From contig CM039512.1 of the NCBI GenBank assembly GCA_022432975.1, positions 37,139,936 through 37,203,935 of the forward strand: a stretch of 64,000 bases of DNA, given 5' to 3'. Both the position numbers and the translations under genes were made by a program. Origin of the DNA: Begonia masoniana. Lineage: Eukaryota; Streptophyta; Magnoliopsida; Cucurbitales; Begoniaceae. Positions 37,969 through 48,229 of this stretch are shown here, piece by piece (the first letter of the stretch is position 1; each line of letters begins with the position of its first letter). Under the pieces are notes generated by a model, which worked only from the letters and a program-made list of their open reading frames with translations, was not told the DNA's origin and made no database searches.

Positions 37969-38238
37969 CTAGCTAGTGGAGCTAGTGGAGGTACTATTAG
38001 TGCTAGTGGAAGCACTGTTGGTACTAGTGGATAGTGTACATGGGTCCACTATGTTGGAAGATGTCTTTGGATACTTAGGATATTGGACAGCTGGATTCCA
38101 CTGCAACCACTTGGTAGCTTCAATATTTGCAGAAGATTCCTTGGGTAATTGCATATTATTTTGTAAGATCCACTCAGAAGGAGGTCTTGGAATAGGACTT
38201 AGAAATCGTTGACGAAAAGTCCTTTGGTCACCAGTCAT
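37969..38238 (-). pseudogene. Pararetroviral ORF fragment, unknown
   Basis: An 89-codon frame starting [15 protein letters not shown], with PRPPSEWILQNNM and a Ser/Thr/Asn repeat tail (STSTNSASTSTNST). It lies just before the promoter-like region, where a circular viral map would place the end of the last ORF. It is not obviously the same as the ORF at 27736-29032. Assignment is uncertain. Confidence 0.4.
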
Positions 38239-38267
38239 TGAGAAGGACCGGATGATGTTCGAGATTG

Positions 38268-38390
<123 letters not shown>

Positions 38391-38407
38391 AAAGTGGCCA
38401 GAAATGG

Positions 38408-38605
38408 TGGCGAGCAATCGCCAGAAAACTGGCGATTGCTCGCCAGCCAGCGATTGCTCCTGGCGAGCAATCGCTAGCCAGCGATTGCTCCTAGCGAGCA
38501 ATCGCCTCATGGCGATCGTTTCCTCCAGGCAATCGCTTTCTCAGCAATTGCCACAGAGGAAGAGGCGATTGCTCGCCTCTGGTAGGCGAGCAATCGCCAT
38601 GCTCT
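38408..38605 (-). repeat. GCGATTGC/GCAATCGC palindrome module
   Basis: About a dozen direct and inverted copies of GCGAGCAATCGC or GCGATTGCTCGC, with variants (GCGATCG, GCAATTGC), lie within 200 bp. The position relative to the LTR 3' end, not counting the provirus, is similar to the other palindrome modules. Confidence 0.85.
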
Positions 38606-39384
38606 CTGGATTTCTCCAGAGAGCACGGCTTTTCCTCCTCCCCTCCTCCCCTTCTCCTTTCTTCTTTCCTCCTTCACATACCCTGCACTTCACGTTTTTA
38701 GCACAAATACACAACACTCAAAAACACATAAAACCTAACACTCATCAACCTTTTCTCTTCTCTCATTTTCTCTTCACACAAATCTTACATACCTCATTAA
38801 GACATACTTCAACATAACATTTATCCAAACCCCGAACACAACACAATTCATCACGTACTTCTCACACTAACACTTCCACACTAAATTTACCCAAAACTCA
38901 TAACCAACACAATTTACTTTAAAATATAACTGATTTTCATAAAAACGAACCGCGTGGTTCCGTTTAAAAATTTAACATATCCATCCTGTTTGAAAAACAT
39001 CAAAACAATTTAAAACACTATACACAATCTATTCAATCACCATACATCCTAAAACATATCAAAATGTACTAAAAATCCATCAAATTCATCATTATCCCAA
39101 CTTCTCCCAAAAACTCTCAAAACATCTAACCGTGAGTAATCCAACCCTGCCAAAACACGCTCCGCCGCAACGAGCTCCACCACCGACCATCTACACTTGG
39201 TCATCATAAAGAGGTTCCTCACCTTCGTTCTCGTCACCTACATCATACGATAACTACATTAAGCCTAATGCTTAGTAAGGAGCGTACTAAACATAACATT
39301 ACATATATGCATGACATTTGTAAAACAGTGTCGTTTCGTTTCGTTTCGTAAAAACTTTTTCTTTCCCCGTGAAAAACATTCATT

Positions 39385-40954
39385 TAGTCCCGTGAGAAAC
39401 ATACAGTCAGACCCGTGAGAAACATTCATTTAGTCCCGTGAGAAACATTCATTTAGTCCCGTGAGAAACATTCATTTAGTCCCGTGAGAAACATTCATTT
39501 AGTCCCGTGAGAAACATTCATTTAGTCCCGTGAGAAACATTCATTTAGTCCCGTGAGAAACATTCATTTAGTCCCGTGAGAAACATTCATTTAGTCCCGT
39601 GAGAAACATTCATTTAGTCCCGTGAGAAACATTCATTTAGTCCCGTGAGAAACATTCATTTAGTCCCGTGAGAAACATTCATTTAGTCCCGTGAGAAACA
39701 TTCATTTAGTCCCGTGAGAAACATTCATTTAGTCCCGTGAGAAACATTCATTTAGTCCCGTGAGAAACATTCATTTAGTCCCGTGAGAAACATTCATTTA
39801 GTCCCGTGAGAAACATTCATTTAGTCCCGTGAGAAACATTCATTTAGTCCCGTGAGAAACATTCATTTAGTCCCGTGAGAAACATTCATTTAGTCCCGTG
39901 AGAAACATTCATTTAGTCCCGTGAGAAACATTCATTTAGTCCCGTGAGAAACATTCATTTAGTCCCGTGAGAAACATTCATTTAGTCCCGTGAGAAACAT
40001 TCATTTAGTCCCGTGAGAAACATTCATTTAGTCCCGTGAGAAACATTCATTTAGTCCCGTGAGAAACATTCATTTAGTCCCGTGAGAAACATTCATTTAG
40101 TCCCGTGAGAAACATTCATTTAGTCCCGTGAGAAACATTCATTTAGTCCCGTGAGAAACATTCATTTAGTCCCGTGAGAAACATTCATTTAGTCCCGTGA
40201 GAAACATTCATTTAGTCCCGTGAGAAACATTCATTTAGTCCCGTGAGAAACATTCATTTAGTCCCGTGAGAAACATTCATTTAGTCCCGTGAGAAACATT
40301 CATTTAGTCCCGTGAGAAACATTCATTTAGTCCCGTGAGAAACATTCATTTAGTCCCGTGAGAAACATTCATTTAGTCCCGTGAGAAACATTCATTTAGT
40401 CCCGTGAGAAACATTCATTTAGTCCCGTGAGAAACATTCATTTAGTCCCGTGAGAAACATTCATTTAGTCCCGTGAGAAACATTCATTTAGTCCCGTGAG
40501 AAACATTCATTTAGTCCCGTGAGAAACATTCATTTAGTCCCGTGAGAAACATTCATTTAGTCCCGTGAGAAACATTCATTTAGTCCCGTGAGAAACATTC
40601 ATTTAGTCCCGTGAGAAACATTCATTTAGTCCCGTGAGAAACATTCATTTAGTCCCGTGAGAAACATTCATTTAGTCCCGTGAGAAACATTCATTTAGTC
40701 CCGTGAGAAACATTCATTTAGTCCCGTGAGAAACATTCATTTAGTCCCGTGAGAAACATTCATTTAGTCCCGTGAGAAACATTCATTTAGTCCCGTGAGA
40801 AACATTCATTTAGTCCCGTGAGAAACATTCATTTAGTCCCGTGAGAAACATTCATTTAGTCCCGTGAGAAACATTCATTTAGTCCCGTGAGAAACATTCA
40901 TTTAGTCCCGTGAGAAACATTCATTTAGTCCCGTGAGAAACATTCATTTAGTCC
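39385..40954 (-). repeat. 23-bp tandem array, about 68 copies
   Basis: The unit is CCCGTGAGAAACATTCATTTAGT with almost no variation; the first units (39363-39420) are diverged. A related 23-bp unit (CCCCGTAGTTCATTC...) occurs at 56425-56555 in another LTR at the same place. Confidence 0.96.
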
Positions 40955-41754
40955 ATTTTAATATTTACTCTCGAACATCAATCTAACAATCAACTTCTCG
41001 AGCTATGACAAATTCTTCTAAAAACTATAATTCTTCTCTTTCGGGCATTTCATCGAACACTTTGTGTTCATTAACTTCCAAACTCCATTAATGGTGTTTT
41101 ACCAACCTCCAACAACCTAAATTTCACATTAAACATCATCCAACACCATTAATCTTTTCCAACAACTTAGATTTAACATTAAACTTCATCAATGAGAAAT
41201 AAATAAACTACCCTAACGATTTCTAACAAAAACCCTAAATTTATTCACAAACCCTAACTCAAAACAACTCCAAAAACGACTAATCTCTTGACTAAAACGT
41301 AGTGCTTACCCTAAGAGTCGATTTGGGGAAGAAACTTGAAGGAAGAATCGCCAAAATGGAGGAGTGATCGAACCGTTGAAGATGGCGATGGAGAAAGGGA
41401 AAGAAATCGCCAAAGAGGAGAGGCTCACGTGCGTGGAGGAGAAAATGAGAAAGAGGGAGAGAGATTTTAGGTTTTAATGAAATTTTAACTTTAAAAGAAA
41501 ATTACCTAAATGCCCTTAATTCATTTCCTTAGCTTAAATCATTATCTCTTCTATCGATTTAACTTCTCCGAAATTCCCTTTATTTCTCCAAATATTTCTA
41601 TTTATTTTTAGGACCTCAACGAAACTTTCCGTTGACCATTTGGACTTAATTTATTATTTCCACGAATTTAAAACTCTATAATGCTTAAATACTTAATATT
41701 CGAAACTTAAAGCTCGGAATCCTGAAAACGAAATTTCTGGGTGTTACATCTTTA

Positions 41755-42027
41755 ATCCACGTCAAAATTTCAAGACGTTCAAACAATTGAAAGTCAAGAA
41801 AATGCAATTCTCTTACAGCTGCGCTTGAAAAATCCGAGAACCCTTTTGCTTTTCTCTTCTCTCCTTTTATTTTTGTTATATCTCTAGTGCATCTTTAGGC
41901 ACAAAGGCATTTTATAGTCTAAACCCAAAATATGGGTTGAGCCCAACAACTTTATAGCCCAACAAAGTCAAGAATTGCATTTTCTTGACTTTCAATCGTT
42001 TGAACGTCTTGAAATTTTGACGTGGAT
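41755..42027. mobile_element. Fold-back MITE, 273 bp, 57-bp TIRs, TSD TTA
   Basis: The left arm (41755-41811) and right arm (41971-42027) are inverted copies with one mismatch, starting ATCCACGTCAAAATTTC. TTA flanks both sides (41752-41754 and 42028-42030), as in Tourist/PIF-Harbinger elements. The interior has no coding frame. The homologous copia copy at 27278-27493 lacks it. Confidence 0.7.
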
Positions 42028-42030
42028 TTA

Positions 42031-42286
42031 AGACATTGAGTAGTATATTCTGAATGACAGTGATCATTGTTTGTGCTTTCTAAGGTTGTCTGGTGGAGTG
42101 AAAATGATATTGCAATGTGGTACCCCTCTAATTATCCTCTCTAACATTTTTGTTATCTTCTAAGATTGTTATTTAGTCTTGATGAAATCTTTGAATGCCT
42201 CTAATTTGATGATTTAGAGAGAATTTCGGTTGTATCCATTATTTATGATATAATGGAAGGTTTGATTAAGTGACATACAGTCCCGT
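42031..42286 (+). mobile_element. Copia-type LTR remnant, plus-strand copy, first part
   Basis: It matches the minus-strand copy at 27278-27493 and 22405-22513 closely (ATTGAGTAGTATATTCTG to GTTTGATTAAGTGAC). It is split from its continuation at 44500 by a solo LTR. Confidence 0.65.
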
Positions 42287-44494
42287 TGTAACACCCGGTT
42301 CTATCGAACCAGCTCTCTTTTATACACTTTATTATGCAATAATTAAAGTAGGGTTATTGAGTGACTAGACAAGGGCATAAGAGTAAATTGGAAATTTCAA
42401 AAGTGGATAACGTATTTAAGAAAAGAGGGTTGGGTTTAATGTACTGTAGCCGCCACTATCTTGCTTACTATTCCTCTTTCAGCCTTCAGCTCTGCAACAG
42501 AACCCTCTAGGCGATTCCCTTGCCTGATTCTCCTTCAACCTAGGTAAGTTTTCCACATTTCTCTTATGATATAGCGGTTAGATACCTGAGAGAGTACAAT
42601 GTGAGGATTTTGAGGATGCTGTGAATGAGAGTAGGTTCGGGTTTTGGTGATAAATAGGAATGCACGAGTAACAGAGTTTCAAACTAGGTTCCTTAAACTT
42701 CTGGTCGACTTTCTGGTGAAGCTTAGTAAGGGTTTGATTTGTGTTCTGTTATGATTATAGGTGAGCAAGCTTCTAAAGTAGCTTACAGCCGAGCGATTTC
42801 CAAGAGACCAGGTAAGTGAAGTATGCTTGTGCCTTTAGGCCTACATCACAAAACATTAGGATTATGATTACTTGAATGTGTCTGTATGTTATGCATCATA
42901 TTTTAATAGTATACGAAAATGAATTTGAATGCATGTTGGCATGGTAAGGAATGAACATAATGAAACAGCTATGTGAATCAGATTTACTGTTAAGGGAAAT
43001 AATCCGCCCCTTACTGAGACAGTGGATATTTAGACTTTGGGAAATTTGATCCGCTTCCCATCGAATAGGGGGATCGAAAACAGCTATGTGAATCAGATTT
43101 ACTGTTAAGGGAATTAATCCGCCCCCTTAATGAGTCAGTGGATATTTATACTTTAGGAAAGTTGATCAAACTCCCAATTTCACAGGGGGATCTGAGCAGA
43201 AACGATGCATGAACAACTGAGATGAGAAAGTAGAAATTGCATGTTTAGGAATTCATATTTCAGCATTTCATTTCATTACTGCTTTACTTACTTAGCATTA
43301 GGCTAATAGATGAGTTTTGTGATGTAGGTGAAGAAGTGACAGCAGGTGTGTTTACTGAGTTTGCTGAGGAATAGACTTGTTGGAGGAGTGCATCTATGTG
43401 ACAATCTGGCAGTTGATGGGGCGGTTTAACTGATGTCAGTTGGTGTGAAGGTTTAGTTGACAATGTTTCAATTTAAGTATGTTGAGTTTTCATGACAGTA
43501 GTGGTTTCAATATTTTGAATACGTTTTGAGATTTTTCTGATAATGGTATTCTGTTGGGTTTTAATGTTGGTTCTTACTGGATTTTGAGGAATGCAATGAT
43601 TTGAATTGTTTCTGAATGGTTTCAGTGAAGTAAGTAAATTCCTTTTTGTAGTTAGAGTTGTGTTTGTATAGCAAGAAGTAGTTGAAATGTCGCTCTGTTC
43701 TCTATTGGTAGATGATGTCTATCGGCAGATGTTGAGTTGTTGTTCTGTTGTCTATCGGAAGATGTCTTCAGTAAAGCCATCGGATGATGTCTTCAGTAAA
43801 GTCATCGGATGATGTCTTCAGTGGAAGCCATCGGAAGATATAAGTAGAAAATTTGTCGTTTTGTGATCGGGTGATGTCGAGTGTTAAATCCATCAGATGA
43901 TGTAGGATGTAATTTGTCGTTTAGTGATCGGTGGATGTCGTGTATTAAACCTACCAGATGATGTAGTAGACGTTTTGTCGTTTAGTAATCGGTATATGTA
44001 GCTTGTTCTATCGGAAGATGAGAGTAAAAGATTTGTCGTCTTGTGGTCGGCAAAGGCTGGGCGAATGAATCATCCGGATGACGTCATCGGTAGATGCGAG
44101 TAGCAACTTGTCGTTTTGCGATCGGTTGAAGTTGGATAATTGATTCATCCGGCTGACGTCATCGGTGGAAGCCTTCGGTTTGTTTCTGCCCTTCTCGTTG
44201 ACTTTGTTCAGCGGATGATGTGTTTGACTTTTATAACTTTAAGTATTTCATGCCTAAGCCTTCATCTCTTCCGGCTGAATTATTTTCTTAATATTTTAAT
44301 TGATTATTCAAACACTGTTTTATAGTTTTGCTTAACTTTGTTTTGCTCAAAGATTTTCCGCTGCAAGTTTTTATGTTTTTAGCAAATGTTCAAATTTGAC
44401 TTTCGAACGAAGTTTTAAATTTGGTCTGAAATTTTCTTAGTTATGTTCGGGTTTATGAGTAACAAACCGGGTTCAGAAAACTCGGGACGTTACA
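42287..44494 (+). mobile_element. Solo LTR (family A), 2,208 bp, TSD CCCGT/CTCGT
   Basis: Starts TGTAACACCCGGTTC and ends GGGACGTTACA; flanks CCCGT (42282-42286) and CTCGT (44495-44499) differ at one base. Donor-like CCAGGTAAGTGAAG lies near 42810, followed by TTTAGGCCTACATC. A two-copy repeat of about 115 bp occurs at 42960-43200, and the acceptor-like GCATTAGGCTAATAG...GATGTAGGTGAAG at 43297-43335. Degenerate CCGGATGATG/TCGGTAGATG units (43700-44170) are relatives of the 61-bp satellite, with TGACGTCA at 44079-44086 and 44154-44161. Confidence 0.83.
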
Positions 44495-45422
44495 CTCGTG
44501 GTTAATTACTCAATATTTTGAGAGTTTTCCATGATAAAGACAACCTACAGTCCCGTGGTATATTTTTCTTCTGTTTTCCATATGCTTGTTTTGGTGAGAC
44601 GAGGTAGAAGCATGAGTAAGAACCAGAAGAGCCTTGACAACAATGAGAGACCACGAGGGCACAAGAAATCTAACTGTAGAAAATGGTTGAGAGAAAAAAA
44701 AAATAGAATTAGAAAGGAGAAGAAAAGACAGATGATGCTAATACAAGAGCAGCTGCAAATGAAGATGTGACTATTATCTGCAATGATATAAGCGTTAACC
44801 TCACATGTCAGGATCATCATTGAGTAGTTGATTCAGGTGCTTCATACCACGTTATTTCTTGACGTCATGTGTTTTCTACTTACAGTGAAGGTGAGTTTTG
44901 TCATGTGAAGATGAGGAATGATGCAGAGTGCAGAATCGTAGGTATAAGTGATATCTACATGAATACTGATGTTGGATGTCGATTGCGTTTGAAGAATGTG
45001 ATGTATGTTTCTGATATTTGCCTAAAGTTGATCTCCACTGGTGTACTTGATGATGAGGAATACCATAACCACTTTGGTGAAGATAAGTGGAAAGCTCACT
45101 AAGGGGTCATTGGTGGTCGCTAGAGGAAAGAAACACAATTCTCTTTATTTGATGCAAGCTACATCTTACAGAGGAGAAGTGAATGCAATTGATGACTCAT
45201 CTACTCAACTATGTCATATGCAGCTTGGGCACATGAGCAAGAATGGTATGGAGAAGCTTTATCTTAAAATGATAATTCCTAATTTAAAGTCTAAAGAGAT
45301 AAAGATATGCACTCATTGTTTGGATGGTAAACAACGTATGGTTGCTTTTAAAACAATGCCTCTGTCTAGAAGACCTAATGTCTTAAATTTGATGCATACT
45401 GATACCTGTTCTATGGACACTA
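44495..45422 (+). pseudogene. Ty1/copia gag end, protease and pre-integrase fragment
   Basis: After a short LTR-like stretch the plus strand carries a decayed zinc-knuckle end (GHKKSNCRKW), the protease motif VVDSGASYHVIS (near 44826) followed by a stop, and a GAG-pre-integrase region (LCHMQLGHMSKNGMEKLYL, CTHCLDGKQ) that breaks off at the start of the integrase core. Frame changes occur near 44820 and 45060-45100. The LTR-type sequence at 45423 truncates it. The order marks copia; the RT half is absent. Confidence 0.85.
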
Positions 45423-45485
45423 TGTAACACCCGACATTTCGGCCAGGTGATTCTCTGACCATTTTCATTGTCACCCTCTTATTTA
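45423..45485 (+). mobile_element. 63-bp start of a family A LTR
   Basis: Identical over 63 bp to the start of the LTR at 51151, beginning TGTAACACCCGACATTTCGG. It then jumps to unrelated gag sequence. It could be the lost 5' LTR of chromovirus 2, but the flank (CACTA) does not match the bases after 53653 (TTTAT). Confidence 0.75.
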
Positions 45486-46028
45486 GTGCGCAACAGTCTG
45501 CCAATTAGGGGAGTCTGTGAACCGAGAGGGCAAGGAAGTGCCAACTCGGGTTATAGGCAATGAACATTCTGGAGATAGATTCCGGAGACTAAGACAACCC
45601 ACGTTTGATGGACAGTCATCTGATCTAGTTATTGCTGAATGGTGGCTTAGGAAGATTGAAAGTATGTTTAGGTGCGCCAACATTGGAGAAGGAGATAAGG
45701 TCACGTTGGCAACATTCCTTGGCTGGTGAAGCTCAACTCTGGTGGGAAACAATAGGACCACAATGATGTCTTGGCGATGCCTTTTCGCACCTTCAAAGAC
45801 CTTTTCTCGCGAGAATATTGTCAACAGTACTCGGTCCAACTGGCAAATAAGGTTTAATTTCTAACTTGAAGCAGACAGGGTCTGTAGCCGAGTACAGTAG
45901 GCAGTTCGAGTCCCTGTCCAGGTTTTGCTGAACATTTTGGTCACAGGGACGAGGATAAGGTATTCAAATTTGTGCATGGACTGAGCCATAAATCTACGAT
46001 TTGGGTAATTTTGTGGTATTAAAGGCTT
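45486..46028 (+). pseudogene. Decayed gag fragment of a different Ty3/gypsy family
   Basis: It has a recognisable gag: GDRFRRLRQPTFDGQSSD, AEWWLRKIESMFRCA, then after frameshifts SLKQTGSVAEYSRQFESLSRF. Several stops and shifts occur from about 45729 on. It ends in the N gap. Confidence 0.8.
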
Positions 46029-46128
46029 NNNNNNNNNNNNNNNNNNNNNNNNNNNNNNNNNNNNNNNNNNNNNNNNNNNNNNNNNNNNNNNNNNNNNNNN
46101 NNNNNNNNNNNNNNNNNNNNNNNNNNNN
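46029..46128. other. Assembly gap, 100 N
   Basis: Exactly 100 unknown bases, a conventional placeholder. The true size is unknown. Confidence 0.99.
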
Positions 46129-46706
46129 AGAGGCTTCGTACAAATATCAGCAACTGATTGGTAAAGTCTTTATATTACTTTACTGGTACTTCAACTCTTA
46201 GCAAGTAGTACGAAAGAATTGATACATGTATCTATACTTGCTTCATATCATGAAAGACATGATTCTTCGGTCATTGCATAGCGGACGTTTATCTCCTTAT
46301 TGTCAACAAAACTCTTCAATAGTTCTTTTTTTGGCCTTTGTAAACTTCTCCATAGTTCTTCTCAGACCTATAGCGGGATATCTACAATATTGTACCTGCA
46401 ACATATTTAGTTTACAGGTGGATAGAGTCATAATTTGTTGTTTCTTCGACTCCAAGTAAAAGCAAGTAGAACCATGTAGAAAACAAAACTTGTTGTGGTA
46501 TTCTAATAATCCATATCTTCCTTCAATCTTATCGTATATCTAAAAAGCTTATAAGCATTAGAAAGGACTAAAGTATGCCAAAATTAATAGAACCTTTGAT
46601 ATATCGAAGAATTGTTTGCTCCTGAAAATGGTCATGGTGCGTGTGACTCCATAAATCGGATAACCAGTTCCAACTCAAACAAAGAATATATGTTTCATTA
46701 AAAGTT

Positions 46707-46761
<55 letters not shown>

Positions 46762-46787
46762 CGCCATCTCATCAGCATAGAACACTG
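46129..46787. other. Unassigned sequence and poly-T tract before chromovirus 2
   Basis: Bases 46129-46707 contain no frame or repeat I recognise. About 50 T residues end near 46761 and run straight into truncated gag sequence. The LTR, PBS and gag start expected here are missing. Confidence 0.55.
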
Positions 46788-48229
46788 ATGACAGCTAGAG
46801 AAGAACAAGGCAACTCCCGTACTAACGTAACTCATGATCATGGGGGTGAACGCTTTCACCGGCTCCGACCCTCGGTGTTTAATGGGTATGTTTCAGATCC
46901 TATTCATGCTGAGGAGTGGATTCGAAAGATAGAAGACATGTTTAAGTATGCAAAGGTTGATGAAGGGGATAAGGTCACCTATGCTGTCTTTCATTTGGAG
47001 TTAAGTGCAAGGCACTGGTGGGACTCGATCCAGAACACCGCTAATGCCGAAGCTATGACCTGGGGGATGTTCAAGACTGCCTTCTTTGACAAGTACTTTA
47101 ATAGGACTGTACGGGCCAACAAGAAGAAGGAGTTCATGAATCTTCGACAAACTGGCTCTGTGACGGATTACATATGCGAATTTGATGCCTTATCACGGTT
47201 TGCTCCCCGTATGATTGAGGATGAGGAAGACAAGATTATCAGTTTGTTCAAGGACTGAAGCCAAGTCTGTACATGAAAGTGAAGACTGCTGGGATACATA
47301 ATGTACCTTATGGTGAAGTGACGGCTAAGGCCTTGGAGCTGGAAGAGGCAGAAATGACACCATATGCACAGCGCGAGCAGCCAAAGAAACTCATGAAGGA
47401 CATTCCACCGCCACCACGTCAGAACAAAGGTTGGCAGCCGCGACAGAACAAGGGACCACAGCAACAACTGCAGGGAATAAAGAGGCCCCTCAACCTGAAT
47501 GGTGACCAGGGAAAGGGAAAGAGACCTCTGGCACCTCTATGCCCTACATGTCAGAAGAACTACCCTGGTGAGTGCAAGTTGCTTTCTGGCCGCTGTTTCA
47601 GGTGTGATAAGACCGGACACTTAGTCAGAGACTGCCCCATGCCGCCAGACCCGAATCGTGCAAGAGTTGTACCCAGAGTGTATGCGTTGATGGAAGATGA
47701 GGGAGCTGTTCAGCATACAGTCATATCAGGTACTATCATGATCTGTGGTTTTGCTGCTTATACACTCATAGATACAGGGGCCACACACTCGTTTATATCA
47801 ACCTTGTTTGTATGCAAACATAACATAGGACCTTTGCTAGCTGAAAGGTCATATAGTGTCGTGTTACCATCAGGGAAGTCCCTACATTCAGAACAGATTG
47901 TTAAGGGTGACGTCGTATCCTTAGGGGATAAAAATCTCTATGCGGAATTAATTGTCATTGACATAAAAGGGTATGAAGTGATATTAGGGATGGATTGGTT
48001 ATTTAGACATCATGCCACGATAAGTTGTAGATCTGGAATAGTTGATTTTAGACCCCCAAATGGCAATCATTATTCTTTCCAAGCTATTCCTAAAATAAGT
48101 AAGATACCAATTATATCCTCACTAGAAGTATATCGAATGCTGAGATGTGGTTGCGAGAGCTACCTGGCTAGTGTGAAGGATGACCGGGTGAAGAATAGAA
48201 TTGAGCTGCAGGATATTCCTATAGTCTGA
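46788..48229 (+). pseudogene. gag-protease part of chromovirus 2
   Basis: Gag (FHRLRPSVFNGYVSDPIH, then FFDKYFNRTVRANKKKEF) runs to a frameshift at about 47235-47245, where one base is missing relative to chromovirus 1. The next frame (from 47249 on) carries the zinc knuckle CFRCDKTGHLVRDC and protease DTGATHSF. It ends in TGA at 48227-48229, where chromovirus 1 reads R (IVREF). Confidence 0.9.

Noticed and set aside
38404..38817. 137-codon plus-strand frame
   Set aside because: It covers the palindrome module and pyrimidine-rich LTR text, with no domain and no relative in the matching LTR at 61907 onward.
39363..40955. CRISPR-like array of a 23-bp repeat
   Set aside because: Direct tandem repeat with no spacers, in plant LTR sequence.
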